A DNA stretch of 64,000 nt from JBBIQS01 sp037442205 (GTDB lineage Bacteria; Myxococcota; Myxococcia; Myxococcales; UBA5297): contig JBBIQS010000005.1 of the NCBI GenBank assembly GCA_037442205.1, positions 62,001-126,000 on the forward strand, written 5' to 3'. Positions 44,923 to 54,796 of the stretch are shown in pieces. The notes under the pieces were generated by a model. It searched no databases. It was not told where the DNA came from and saw nothing but the letters and a program-made list of their open reading frames with translations. The translations under genes and the position numbers were made by a program. Each line of letters starts with the position of its first letter. The first letter of the stretch is position 1.

Positions 44923-44944
44923 CCGTTCCAAACGTTTGGAACGG
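44923..44944. promoter_or_regulatory. Perfect 22-base palindrome with AAACGTTT core
   Basis: The site is an uninterrupted 11+11 inverted repeat with core TTCCAAACGTTTGGAA. The central CG and flanking A/T resemble operators of LacI/PurR-family regulators. It lies 282 bases upstream of the TatD-like start and 168 bases past the end of the next gene. With no loop and no T-run it is unlikely to be a terminator. Confidence 0.5.
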
Positions 44945-45111
44945 CCTTCCCGGGGCCGCCGACGGGCAGGCCGGCGATTGCGCGCTTGCGCGCGTCGGCG
45001 ACGTCTTGCTCCGGGCGCGGCGCCTCGACGGTTCGGGCCAGCTGGCGAGCGGAGCCGACGGTCGGGGTGCTTGAACGTCGTTGGCGGTTCAGCTCGGCGG
45101 CAAGGGCGGCG

Positions 45112-45981
45112 TCATCCAGCCTTTTGCGAAGCCAGGAGGTCAGAGACGACTCTCGCTGGCATCGGGTGTTGCTCCAGGACGCGTCCGGAATCCTGGTCCG
45201 GAAGCCCGGCGAGTTTCTCCAGAAGCAGCAAGCCATCGCGGCAGGCCGGACACCAGCAGAGCCGGAACAGAATCCGTTCGCCGCTCCGAGCCGTGTCTGC
45301 CCACGTGGACCTCGGGGCGATTTTCGAGAGGCTCGAAGTGAGCTGCGCTGCATTGGCGCGCGCCTCGCGCAGCTCATTGACCCCCGTCTCGTTGCCTGCG
45401 GGAACGTGCGCGAGGACGAGGTGGTGGTGGTAGCGATTGCACGAGCGGCAGAAGGTACGGCCGACCAACAGATACAGCAGGCCAATCACCCCGCCGGCGA
45501 TAAAGGCGCAGAAGTCCAAGAGGCGGAACAGATAACCGAAAGCTCCGAGCGGTCGGTGCTTGTCGAAATGAATCAGCCGCGTGGACGCATCGAAGTAGCC
45601 CCAGAAGTCGAGAGGGTTTCCAGCGTCATCCACGACGCCGTTTGGATAGAGAACTCGAAATTCAACGTACTCCGCGCCCAAGAACCCTCCCGCCAGAAGC
45701 AAGGCGGCCGCGGCGAGGGAAGGTCCGCTCAATCGCACCCCGAAGAGTCTCGCGCCAATGGCGATGCCGCTCGACGCCGCGAGTCCGACGAGTGCAGGGC
45801 CCACCGGGATGATCAGGCTGACGTACCACCCCATGAGGTTGGTACCCGCCTTGGCGGACTCGTAAGTGAGGAGGAAGGCCGCGCCACTGGTGACCAGACC
45901 CAAGGCCATCGTTGCGACCAGCCTGATTGTGCCACCGACCAGGACCGAAGGCCTCCAGTCGTCCAACTTCCCAGCTGCCAT
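45112..45981 (-). CDS. Second member of the unknown CxxC membrane-protein family
   Basis: This 289-residue protein is related to the product of 30935-31795. It shares AGTNLMGWYVSLIIPVGPAL, the GAEYVEFRVLYPNG patch, FWGYFDASTRL, another helix and a C-terminal half with two cysteine pairs, FCRSC and WCPAC. About four or five transmembrane helices are predicted by eye. The histidines beside the first pair (CNRYHHHLVLAH) add possible metal ligands. Its codon use is visibly less G/C-biased than most of the window, so it may be more recently acquired or less expressed. GAGGTCGGC precedes ATG at 45981. It stands alone between a palindrome-bearing gap and a CPBP protease gene. No function is known to me. 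Confidence 0.68.
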   Translation of the reverse strand: MAAGKLDDWRPSVLVGGTIRLVATMALGLVTSGAAFLLTYESAKAGTNLMGWYVSLIIPVGPALVGLAASSGIAIGARLFGVRLSGPSLAAAALLLAGGFLGAEYVEFRVLYPNGVVDDAGNPLDFWGYFDASTRLIHFDKHRPLGAFGYLFRLLDFCAFIAGGVIGLLYLLVGRTFCRSCNRYHHHLVLAHVPAGNETGVNELREARANAAQLTSSLSKIAPRSTWADTARSGERILFRLCWCPACRDGLLLLEKLAGLPDQDSGRVLEQHPMPARVVSDLLASQKAG

Positions 45982-46129
45982 GCCGACCTCCGCGAAATCG
46001 AATGCAAGCTACACCGTCCAGACGGCGGTTCTACGGACTGGTTGCACGGGAATGCGAGAAGAGAGCCGCCGGCTCTCCAGATTCCCAGCAGAGGCCAGCC
46101 CGGCCACGGAAGCGCTCCCACGCAAATCC

Positions 46130-46756
46130 TCAGACGAGCGGCCAGGCGATCAGCACCAGGAGATCCCAGAGGACGTGGGTGACGATGGCCGGCCAGAGCG
46201 AGCGCTGCATCACTCGCAGCAGCCCCCAGACCGTCCCGCAGGCAAAGGCCACCAGGGCCAGCGTCCACGAGCCCGAGGCGAGGTGGGCGGCGCCGTAGAA
46301 CGCAGCGTGCCCGACCACCGGTAGCAACTGCCGCGGCCTGGTCAACCTCTCGGCAGCCCGGGCGCACTTCTCCAGGATCCGCCCGCGCCAGACGATCTCC
46401 TCGCTGCTGGCAACCACGCTCAGCAGCGCGGCCAGCGCCGGCCTCGAGAGTTTCTCGGCGCGCAGGATTCCGTAGAGCTGAACCACCTCCGGCCGCAGCT
46501 CCGGGACGGACTGGACCGCCCATACCCACAATCCCCAGGTGGCCGCCGCCATCGAGAGACCGGCCACCAGCCCCAACCCGAGCAGCGCTGCGCTCGGCCT
46601 CAGGAGCGGCCGGGTAAGCGGATCGCGCCAAAGCAGTCGCGCTGCCGCCAACGTCGCCGCCAGCGCCAGCGGCAGCCAGCTGCCGAGTCGCCCCACGGCC
46701 AGGAACCCTCCCGACCAGACGAAGAAGGCAATCGCAAGGTCGAGGCGGGAAGACAT
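46130..46756 (-). CDS. CPBP-family intramembrane metalloprotease
   Basis: This is an inner-membrane protein of the CAAX protease/bacteriocin-processing (Abi, CPBP) family. Six or so hydrophobic segments carry the conserved motifs SSEEIVWRG (EExxxR glutamates), FYGAAHLASG and VTHVLWDLLV, whose His and Asp are metal-site candidates. At 208 residues from ATG at 46756 it has normal length; an upstream in-frame ATG at 46825 would add 23 non-hydrophobic residues. The substrates of such proteins are mostly unknown and range from immunity to protein processing. It is divergent from the PilZ gene. Confidence 0.82.
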   Translation of the reverse strand: MSSRLDLAIAFFVWSGGFLAVGRLGSWLPLALAATLAAARLLWRDPLTRPLLRPSAALLGLGLVAGLSMAAATWGLWVWAVQSVPELRPEVVQLYGILRAEKLSRPALAALLSVVASSEEIVWRGRILEKCARAAERLTRPRQLLPVVGHAAFYGAAHLASGSWTLALVAFACGTVWGLLRVMQRSLWPAIVTHVLWDLLVLIAWPLV

Positions 46757-46951
46757 GGGCCGGCACTCTAGCCAACCGCAGCGCCGATCGCCCGGAGCTT
46801 CGTCGCGGAACAGGAACCACGCCATCCCTGTCGCTGTCTGTCAGGACACCTGGCCAGGGGAGCTTCGCAAGCCCCTGAAACATCTCCACTGTTCGGCATC
46901 GCGATCCAGGCACGTCCGCTGCAGCTGCCCCGGCATCCAGGAGCCCGCGCC

Positions 46952-47287
46952 ATGTCCTTGACCGAACGCCGCCTGAGCCGCCGCATCCGCTACCGATCGC
47001 AGATCGAGTACTTCGTCTGGAACGACCGCAAGACGGCGCGGACGACGGACATCAGCGCCAGCGGGCTCTTCCTGGCCACCGAGGAGCTGTTGCCGCTGGG
47101 CGCGATGCTGACCCTGCGCCTGACCGTCCCCGGCTCCCCGCGGCCGTTCACGGTGCTGGGCCGGGTCAGTCGGGTGGTGCTGGGCGGGAAGGGATTCGAT
47201 ACCGGCCTGGGCATCCGCTTCCTCGACATCAGCCCCGACCGCGCCGATCTGATCGCCTCCTTCGCCGGCGCTCACGCCTCGGCCTGA
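46952..47287 (+). CDS. Single-domain PilZ protein (cyclic di-GMP receptor)
   Basis: This small cytoplasmic PilZ domain protein of 111 residues is likely to bind cyclic di-GMP. The N-terminal RRLSRRIRYRS supplies the RxxxR motif. DISASGLFLATEE corresponds to the D/N-x-S-x-x-G motif, and the beta-barrel ends with GLGIRFLDISPD. AGGAG lies 7 bases before ATG at 46952. Several PilZ proteins influence pilus or gliding function and the window also holds pil and mglA-like genes, but nothing links this one to them directly. It is followed by a 165-bp gap and then glmU. Confidence 0.88.
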   Translation: MSLTERRLSRRIRYRSQIEYFVWNDRKTARTTDISASGLFLATEELLPLGAMLTLRLTVPGSPRPFTVLGRVSRVVLGGKGFDTGLGIRFLDISPDRADLIASFAGAHASA

Positions 47288-47415
47288 GCGTCCTCCCCTC
47301 GATCGCTCGTGCTCTGGAAAGGCTTTCCACCGCTCGCGCCGGTTGCTGCTCACCATCCGTTTTGGAGAGCCTTCGTGCCCTCTGAGCAGACTCGGCCATT
47401 GCCCAGGTGGCGCTG

Positions 47416-47444
47416 TTGACGGGCAAGGAGGTGACTCCTATCCT
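47416..47444 (+). promoter_or_regulatory. Strong sigma-70-type promoter of glmU; leaderless mRNA predicted
   Basis: TTGACG (47416-47421) and TATCCT (47439-47444) are exactly 17 bases apart. The -10 ends 8 bases before ATG at 47453, so transcription should begin within one or two bases of the start codon. The AAGGAG at 47425-47430 lies inside the spacer and could not be transcribed from this promoter. Confidence 0.6.
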
Positions 47445-47452
47445 CCGCCGCC

Positions 47453-48841
47453 ATGTCCAGATCCATCGCTGCCGTCGTGTTGTGCGCGGGCAAGGGCACG
47501 CGCATGAAGAGCGCGCGCGCCAAGGTCCTCCACGAGATCCTGGGAAAGCCGCTCGCTTACTACCCGCTCCGCCGAGCCTTCGAGCTAGGCGCGAGCCCGG
47601 TCGTCAGCGTGCTCGGCCACCAGGCTGACGAGGTCGAGAAGGCCCTGGGCGAGGTCCTCCCCGGCCAGCCGCTGGAGGCGGCGCTGCAGGCCGAGCAGCT
47701 GGGCACCGCCCACGCCGTGCTGTGCGCCAAGAAGAAGCTCAAGGGCTTCGACGGCGAGATCGTCATCCTCTACGGCGACGTGCCGCTGGTACGCACCGAA
47801 ACCCTCAAGGCGCTGATCAAGGCCCGCCGCCAGAGCGGCTCGCCGGTGGGGCTCATCACCACCCGGCCCGCCAATCCGCACGGCTACGGGCGCATCGTCC
47901 GCCAGGGCGGCAAGGTCTCCGCCATCGTCGAGGAGAAGGACTGCACCCCCGAGCAGCGGGCCATCGGCGAGGTCAACGCCGGGCTCTACGTCGTCGAGGC
48001 GGCCTTCCTGTGGAAGGCGCTGGAGCGGGTGGGCAAGAAGAACTCGCAGCGCGAGTTCTACCTGACCGACCTGGCCGAGCTGGCCTTCGCCGCCGGCACT
48101 CCGGCGGCCTCGGTCGAAGCCGACTTCGCCGAGGTGGCCGGAGTCAACGACCGCGCCCAACTGGCCCAGGCGGCGGCCGCGATGCGCCAGCGGATCAACG
48201 AGGCCCACATGTTGGCCGGCGTCACCTTCGAGGACCCGGCCACTACCTTCATCGACGAGGGCGTGCGCATCGGCCCCGACGCCCGCATCGGCCCCTTCTG
48301 CCAGCTGCGCGGCACCACCCGCGTCGGATCGGGCGCCCGCCTCGGCGCCGGCTGCGTGCTCACCGACAGCGAGGTCGGCGAGGGAGTGGATCTCAAGCCC
48401 TACTGCGTGCTGGAGCAGGCCAAGGCCGACAAGGGCTGCCTGATCGGCCCCTTCGCCCGCCTGCGCCCCGGGACCGAGCTCTCCCAGGGCGTGCACATCG
48501 GCAACTTCGTCGAGACCAAGAAGGCGCGCATCGGCCAGGGGTCCAAGGCCAACCACCTGACTTACCTCGGGGATTGCACCATCGGCCGCGGGGTCAACGT
48601 CGGGGCCGGAACCATCACCTGCAACTACGACGGCGTCCACAAGCACCCCACCGTCCTCGGCGACGGAGTGTTCGTCGGCTCAGACACCCAGTTCGTCGCC
48701 CCGTGCACCGTGGGCAAGGGGGCCTACATCGGCGCCGGCTCGACCATCGTCGAGGACGTGCCGCCCTACAGCCTGGCCATCGCCCGCGGGCGCCAGGTGA
48801 CCAAGGTGGGCTACGTCAAGAAGAAGCGGGCCCAGGGTTGA
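47453..48841 (+). CDS. glmU: GlmU, bifunctional UDP-GlcNAc pyrophosphorylase/acetyltransferase
   Basis: This enzyme makes UDP-N-acetylglucosamine for peptidoglycan and lipopolysaccharide. Its C-terminal half acetylates glucosamine-1-phosphate, and the N-terminal half couples the product to UTP. The pyrophosphorylase domain begins AAVVLCAGKGTRMKSARAKV, with GTAHAV and ILYGDVPLV. The left-handed beta-helix (about 250-462) is visible as hexapeptide repeats, and NFVETKKARIGQGSKANHL holds the acetyltransferase region. Length is normal. The only strong promoter lies so close that the mRNA should be leaderless. glmS follows 109 bases downstream, giving a compact amino-sugar unit. Confidence 0.96.
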   Translation: MSRSIAAVVLCAGKGTRMKSARAKVLHEILGKPLAYYPLRRAFELGASPVVSVLGHQADEVEKALGEVLPGQPLEAALQAEQLGTAHAVLCAKKKLKGFDGEIVILYGDVPLVRTETLKALIKARRQSGSPVGLITTRPANPHGYGRIVRQGGKVSAIVEEKDCTPEQRAIGEVNAGLYVVEAAFLWKALERVGKKNSQREFYLTDLAELAFAAGTPAASVEADFAEVAGVNDRAQLAQAAAAMRQRINEAHMLAGVTFEDPATTFIDEGVRIGPDARIGPFCQLRGTTRVGSGARLGAGCVLTDSEVGEGVDLKPYCVLEQAKADKGCLIGPFARLRPGTELSQGVHIGNFVETKKARIGQGSKANHLTYLGDCTIGRGVNVGAGTITCNYDGVHKHPTVLGDGVFVGSDTQFVAPCTVGKGAYIGAGSTIVEDVPPYSLAIARGRQVTKVGYVKKKRAQG

Positions 48842-48950
48842 CCGGTTAGACCTGAATGCCCCAGGTGCGCGAATGTAGAAGCGCAGCTCGGGCACTACCC
48901 TGTTGCCGCTCGCCCGATTGAACCGGGCGCGAAGCCAAGAAGGTGTCCTC

Positions 48951-50774
<1,824 letters not shown>

Positions 50775-50826
50775 CGGCCAGCGCCCGCAAGCAGCCGTCC
50801 TTCCTCCTTATTTCGGTGAGGTGGCC

Positions 50827-51408
50827 ATGCTGCGCCTCTTCGTCGCCGTCACCCTTCCCCCGCCGGCGCTGGAGGGCTGCGCGCGCGAGCGCGAGCGGAT
50901 CGAGCGGGCACTGGGCACCGACGCCCGGGCGATGCGCTTCCCGCGCCCGGAGGGGATCCACTTCACCCTGAAGTTCCTGGGCTGGGTGCCAGAGGGGGGC
51001 GAGCCGGCGATCCGCGAGGGGTTGGAGCAGGCGGCGGCGAAGTCGGCGCCGTTCGAGGTGGTGCTCAAGGGGCTGCATGCCTTTCCCAGCCCGAGGCGCC
51101 CGCGGGTGGTCTACCTCGATGCCAGCGAGGGCGGGCGGGCGATGTCGGAGCTGGCCCTGCTGGTGGAGGAGCAGATCGCCCCGCTCGGCTTCCCCAGCGA
51201 GAAGCGCGGGTTCACGCCCCACGCCACCCTGGCCCGGGTGAGCGATCCCAAGGCCGCGATGCGCGTCGGCCCCAAGCTGTCGGCGCTGGATCCGATGGAG
51301 GTGGCCCGCTTCCAGGTGACCGACGTGGAGCTGATGCTCAGCGAGCTGTCACCGGGAGGATCGATCTACACCTCGCGGGCGCGGTTTGCGCTCGGGGCGC
51401 CCGCCTGA
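50827..51408 (+). CDS. thpR: ThpR, RNA 2',3'-cyclic phosphodiesterase (LigT family)
   Basis: This small 2H phosphoesterase of 193 residues opens 2',3'-cyclic phosphate ends of RNA in characterised members. The two catalytic HxT motifs are present: HFTLKFLG (about 43) and HATLARV (about 136). The start MLRLFVAVTLPPPALE is typical. GAGGTG stands 3 bases before ATG at 50827. It follows glmS by 52 bases and may be co-transcribed, although no functional link is evident. It is followed by a 185-bp gap before the next lipoprotein gene. Confidence 0.9.
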   Translation: MLRLFVAVTLPPPALEGCARERERIERALGTDARAMRFPRPEGIHFTLKFLGWVPEGGEPAIREGLEQAAAKSAPFEVVLKGLHAFPSPRRPRVVYLDASEGGRAMSELALLVEEQIAPLGFPSEKRGFTPHATLARVSDPKAAMRVGPKLSALDPMEVARFQVTDVELMLSELSPGGSIYTSRARFALGAPA

Positions 51409-51593
51409 GTCTGAGCGTCGGCACCCTCTCGAGCGAGTCTGGCCCAGGCTCCCTTCCCCGCCCTGCCCCGCGGCACGACAAAGAAATAGATGGCGCGGCG
51501 ACCGAATGCCTCCCGGCCTCGGCCCGTCCGTCATTTCTGCCTGCGGTCCGACATCGGCTAGTTTCCAGCGCCTTTCGACGAGCGAGTGCCCCC

Positions 51594-53921
51594 ATGCGAC
51601 GTCTCCTCACCCTTGGTTCACTGTTGGTGGCGCTCTCCGGTTGCCCAGCTCAGCCGGCGCCGTGCGTCCCGGCAGCCTGTGTCGAGGGCACGAGCTGCGG
51701 GCAGCTCGACGACGGCTGCGGCGGGACGCTCGACTGCGGCGACTGTCCGGCCGGCCTGAGCTGCGGCGCCGGCGGCACGGCCAACCTCTGCGGCGCCTGC
51801 CTCCCCTCGCACGACTGCCTGGCGGCGGGCATCCAGTGCGGCCCGATGCCCGACAACTGCGGCGGCACCTTTCAATGCCCAAGCTGCGGCGCGGGCAAGA
51901 AGTGCGTCTCCGGCAAGTGCGTGTGCGCTCCCACCACCTGCATCCAGCTCGGCCTCAACTGCGGACAGGCGGACGACGGCTGCGGCGGCACGCTCAAGTG
52001 CGGCAACTGCCAGGGAGTGCAGACCTGCGGCGGCGGCGGTATCCCGAACGTGTGCGGCTGCACCAGGAAGACCTGCGAGGGCCTGGCCAAGAATTGCGGA
52101 ACGGTCGGCGACGGCTGCGGCGGCACTCTGAAGTGCGGTACCTGCACCCAACCGCTCACCTGCGGCGGGGCGGGGACCGCCAACCTCTGCGGCCAGCCAG
52201 CGGCCGACAAGGTCTGCAGCGGCGGATGGTGCTGGGAATCGCCGGCGCCGCAGGGGCACTCCCTGGGCGGAGTGTGGGCCGAATCGGCGACCGACCTCTG
52301 GGCAGTGGGCGAAGACGGGACTGCGATCCGCTTCGACGGCTCCAGATGGTCGGCCTGGCCCACCGGCACCACCAGCGAGCTGCGCGCGGTGTGGGGAAGC
52401 GGGGCCAACGACGTGTGGGCGGTGGGCGCGGCGGGGACCATCCTCCACTTCGACGGAAGAACCTGGTCGCCCTCGGTGAGCGGCACCTCGGCCGAGCTCT
52501 ATGCGGTCACCGGCACCGGCCCCAGCGACATCTGGGCCTTCGGCGCCAGCGGCACCGCCCTGCACTTTACCGGGACCTGGGCACCGACGGTCAGCGGCGC
52601 GAAGGGAACGCTCTATGCCGCGCACGCCCGCGCTCCGGGCGAGGTACACGCCGTCGGCGACGCCGGCACGGCACTGCTGTGGAACGGCACGGGTTGGGCG
52701 CCCAAGGGAGTGTTCGGGGCGACCCCCAGCACCAGGCTCACCGCGGTCTTCGCCCTGGGAAGCTCCGACGCCTGGGCAGGCGACAGCGCCGGCAACTTCT
52801 ATCGATACTCGGGCTCCTGGTCGAAGGTCTCCTCTCCGGTGGCGCAGTTCGGCATCACCGCGCTGTGGGGCGCCTCGAGCGGCGACGTCCACGCCGCCAC
52901 CGGAGACGGCTGGAGCGGCAACAGCCAGACCTTCCATTGGAACGGCAGCAAGTGGAGCGCGGCGTTCTACGACGGCGACGGGCTGGGAATGCTGCGCGCG
53001 CTCTCGGGAGCCTCGGCGAGCGAGGTCTGGGCGGTGGGCGGCCAGGGGTACCTGCTCCAGTGGAACGGCAGCGCCTGGTCGAAGAAGTCGGCCGCAGTGA
53101 CGGCGACCCCGTTCTGGGACGTGTTCGCCGTCTCGCCGACTGAGGCCTGGATGGCCGGGACCTCCAACATGTGGCGCTACACCGGCGGCGGGATCGTCGC
53201 GGTCAGCCACGGCGCCGGCAACTTCTCCACCTGGGCTGACGGACGGGTCTGGGCGAGCGGCCCGAACGACGTGTGGGTCACCGGGGAGCTGCGATCGGGT
53301 CTCAGCTCCTGGGGAGCGGTCGAGCACTTCGATGGCAACAGCCTCACCATGACCGACTTCATCCTGTCCCCGACCACGCTGCTGGCTCACGACGTGTGGG
53401 GCAGCGGTCCGAATGACGTGTGGGTTGTCTGCGACGCCGGCGTCATCAATCACTGGAACGGGTTCGGCTGGTCCAACACCAGCAGCGGAGCCGCCGGTAA
53501 CTTCTACGGCGTCTGGGGAAGTGGCCCGAGCGACGTCTGGGCGGTCGGCGCCGCCGGACAGGTGAGCCGCTGGAACGGCAGCCGCTGGAGCGCGAGCAAC
53601 ATCGGGGACAGCACCAACCTGACCAGCGTCGGCGGCAGCGGGCCAAACGACGTCTGGGCTGTCGGCGGCAGCGGCAAGATCTTCCACTGGAGCGGATCGA
53701 CCTGGTCGCCCAGCCCAAGCGGCACCACCGATAACCTGGGCCGGGTGAGCGCGGCTTCGCCCACGGATGCCTGGGTCACAGGACCTGCGACCCCGCTGCA
53801 CTGGGATGGGCGGGTTTGGACTCCGACGCCCGTCGCCGGGGGCATCGTGAGGATTCACGCGCTTCCCGGCGGGACCGCCTTTGCCGCGGGCAGCCACGCC
53901 ACCCTGCTGCGCAAGCCGTGA
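51594..53921 (+). CDS. Lipoprotein with Cys-rich repeats and a tryptophan-motif propeller
   Basis: This exported lipoprotein of 775 residues (lipobox LVALSGC) has two repeat regions. Residues about 24-200 hold four cysteine-rich repeats built around CG-x-x-x-DGCGGTLKCGNC, each with about eight cysteines that presumably form disulfides. Residues about 215-770 hold a dozen or more repeats of the type VWGSGPNDVWAVG followed by ILHFDG-x-x-W, predicted to fold as one or two beta-propellers. Both repeat types are common in secreted myxobacterial proteins, and their ligands are unknown. Because the propeller repeats are also similar at DNA level, this gene could vary in copy number between strains. 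It is convergent with the SagB-like gene. Confidence 0.75.
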   Translation: MRRLLTLGSLLVALSGCPAQPAPCVPAACVEGTSCGQLDDGCGGTLDCGDCPAGLSCGAGGTANLCGACLPSHDCLAAGIQCGPMPDNCGGTFQCPSCGAGKKCVSGKCVCAPTTCIQLGLNCGQADDGCGGTLKCGNCQGVQTCGGGGIPNVCGCTRKTCEGLAKNCGTVGDGCGGTLKCGTCTQPLTCGGAGTANLCGQPAADKVCSGGWCWESPAPQGHSLGGVWAESATDLWAVGEDGTAIRFDGSRWSAWPTGTTSELRAVWGSGANDVWAVGAAGTILHFDGRTWSPSVSGTSAELYAVTGTGPSDIWAFGASGTALHFTGTWAPTVSGAKGTLYAAHARAPGEVHAVGDAGTALLWNGTGWAPKGVFGATPSTRLTAVFALGSSDAWAGDSAGNFYRYSGSWSKVSSPVAQFGITALWGASSGDVHAATGDGWSGNSQTFHWNGSKWSAAFYDGDGLGMLRALSGASASEVWAVGGQGYLLQWNGSAWSKKSAAVTATPFWDVFAVSPTEAWMAGTSNMWRYTGGGIVAVSHGAGNFSTWADGRVWASGPNDVWVTGELRSGLSSWGAVEHFDGNSLTMTDFILSPTTLLAHDVWGSGPNDVWVVCDAGVINHWNGFGWSNTSSGAAGNFYGVWGSGPSDVWAVGAAGQVSRWNGSRWSASNIGDSTNLTSVGGSGPNDVWAVGGSGKIFHWSGSTWSPSPSGTTDNLGRVSAASPTDAWVTGPATPLHWDGRVWTPTPVAGGIVRIHALPGGTAFAAGSHATLLRKP

Positions 53922-53937
53922 GCGGACTTGCCGGCGC

Positions 53938-54585
53938 TCAACGCTTGCCCACCGGTAGCACCGCCAGCGGCTCCTCGCCGATCCCGAGCGCCTTCTGCAA
54001 CTGGGCGTCGTCGAAGGCGCCGACGATGGTAGTCCCCAACCCCAGCGCCTCGGCCTGCAGCGAGAGGTTCTCCGCCGCTGCTCCCACCTCGATGGCCACG
54101 TAACGTCCGGCGCGCTTGCCATACTTGGCGGCGGTGCGCGAGGGAACCGCGCCGATCACCACGATAGCCGGAGCCTGGGCCAGCCACTCCTGGGCGCAGG
54201 CCGCCGCCACCTTCTCCCGCAGATCCCCGACGGCGACCCGCTCCAGGCCGTGGGATTGGGGCCGATAGTGGAAGACCCCCGGCTCCAGCCCGGCGACCCG
54301 GCCGACCACCGCGAACAGCTCCAGCGGGTAGAGCGCCCCCGCCGACGGCGCCGTCCGCTGCCCCTCGGCCCCGGTCACTCCCTGGGCCGCCCACAGCAGC
54401 TGGCCGAGCTGCTCCAGCGACAGCTCGGCGGCGGAGAACTCGCGCAGGCTCCGCCGAGCCTTGAGCGCCTGCTCCACCGAGATCGGCCCCTGCGTCCGCG
54501 CTGCCGGCAGCTTCACGATTTCCCCCGAGCTCGCGCCCAACACCGCCAGCGCCGCCAGTCCTCCGAAGACGCTCCTGCGCCGCAT
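53938..54585 (-). CDS. Tat-exported SagB-type nitroreductase-family oxidoreductase
   Basis: This is a flavin-dependent oxidoreductase of the SagB/ThcOx branch of the nitroreductase family. RRSLREFSAAELSLEQLGQLLWAAQG and RTAPSAGALYPLELF are the typical FMN-binding stretches. NLSLQAEALGLGTTIVGAFD follows. The start MRRRSVFGGLAALAVLG is a twin-arginine signal, so a folded flavoprotein would be exported. That is unusual for SagB enzymes acting in peptide modification, and no peptide precursor or YcaO gene is nearby. I chose ATG at 54585 because GGGAGGGG lies upstream; the frame is open 41 codons further. At 215 residues it is normal. The substrate is unknown. Confidence 0.8.
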   Translation of the reverse strand: MRRRSVFGGLAALAVLGASSGEIVKLPAARTQGPISVEQALKARRSLREFSAAELSLEQLGQLLWAAQGVTGAEGQRTAPSAGALYPLELFAVVGRVAGLEPGVFHYRPQSHGLERVAVGDLREKVAAACAQEWLAQAPAIVVIGAVPSRTAAKYGKRAGRYVAIEVGAAAENLSLQAEALGLGTTIVGAFDDAQLQKALGIGEEPLAVLPVGKR

Positions 54586-54796
54586 CGCCGCCCCTCCCGC
54601 AAGTGCCTGCTCGCTCAAATTGGCCAAGCGCCTGCCCTTGAGCAGCCTTCGCCCCCTCGACGCACCGCCAACCCTCCGCAACCTGGGCACTTTTGACGCG
54701 GCGCGCAAAGATTACTTTTTCCGGAGGCCGCGAGGTCGTATCTTCGTGCCCTTGGACGGGGAGCTGACGAGCGCTCGCAGAGGAGTCGGACACCAC

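Larger units (their letters stand above)
44642..45111 (+). other. 470-bp gap without a convincing gene; holds two perfect palindromes
   Basis: No frame here has recognisable domains or the strong third-position G/C bias seen elsewhere in the window. The frames that run through it are overprints of neighbours. The noteworthy contents are palindromes at 44685-44700 and 44923-44944. A possible recombinase-like scrap on the minus strand near its right end is too weak to annotate. Confidence 0.6.

Noticed and set aside
44990..45130. A minus-strand stretch resembling the end of serine recombinases (ALAAELNRQRR)
   Set aside because: The similarity covers only about 15 residues, overlaps the end of the CxxC membrane gene in another frame, and no catalytic domain is nearby. 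It is too weak to call a pseudogene.
48842..48950. A possible glmS ribozyme or riboswitch ahead of glmS
   Set aside because: I saw no conserved ribozyme core or extended pairing, and the leader is only 109 bases including any promoter.
54693..54744. A glpD promoter from TTGACG and TATCTT
   Set aside because: The two hexamers are 40 bases apart, too far to work together, and neither has a good partner at 16-18 bases.
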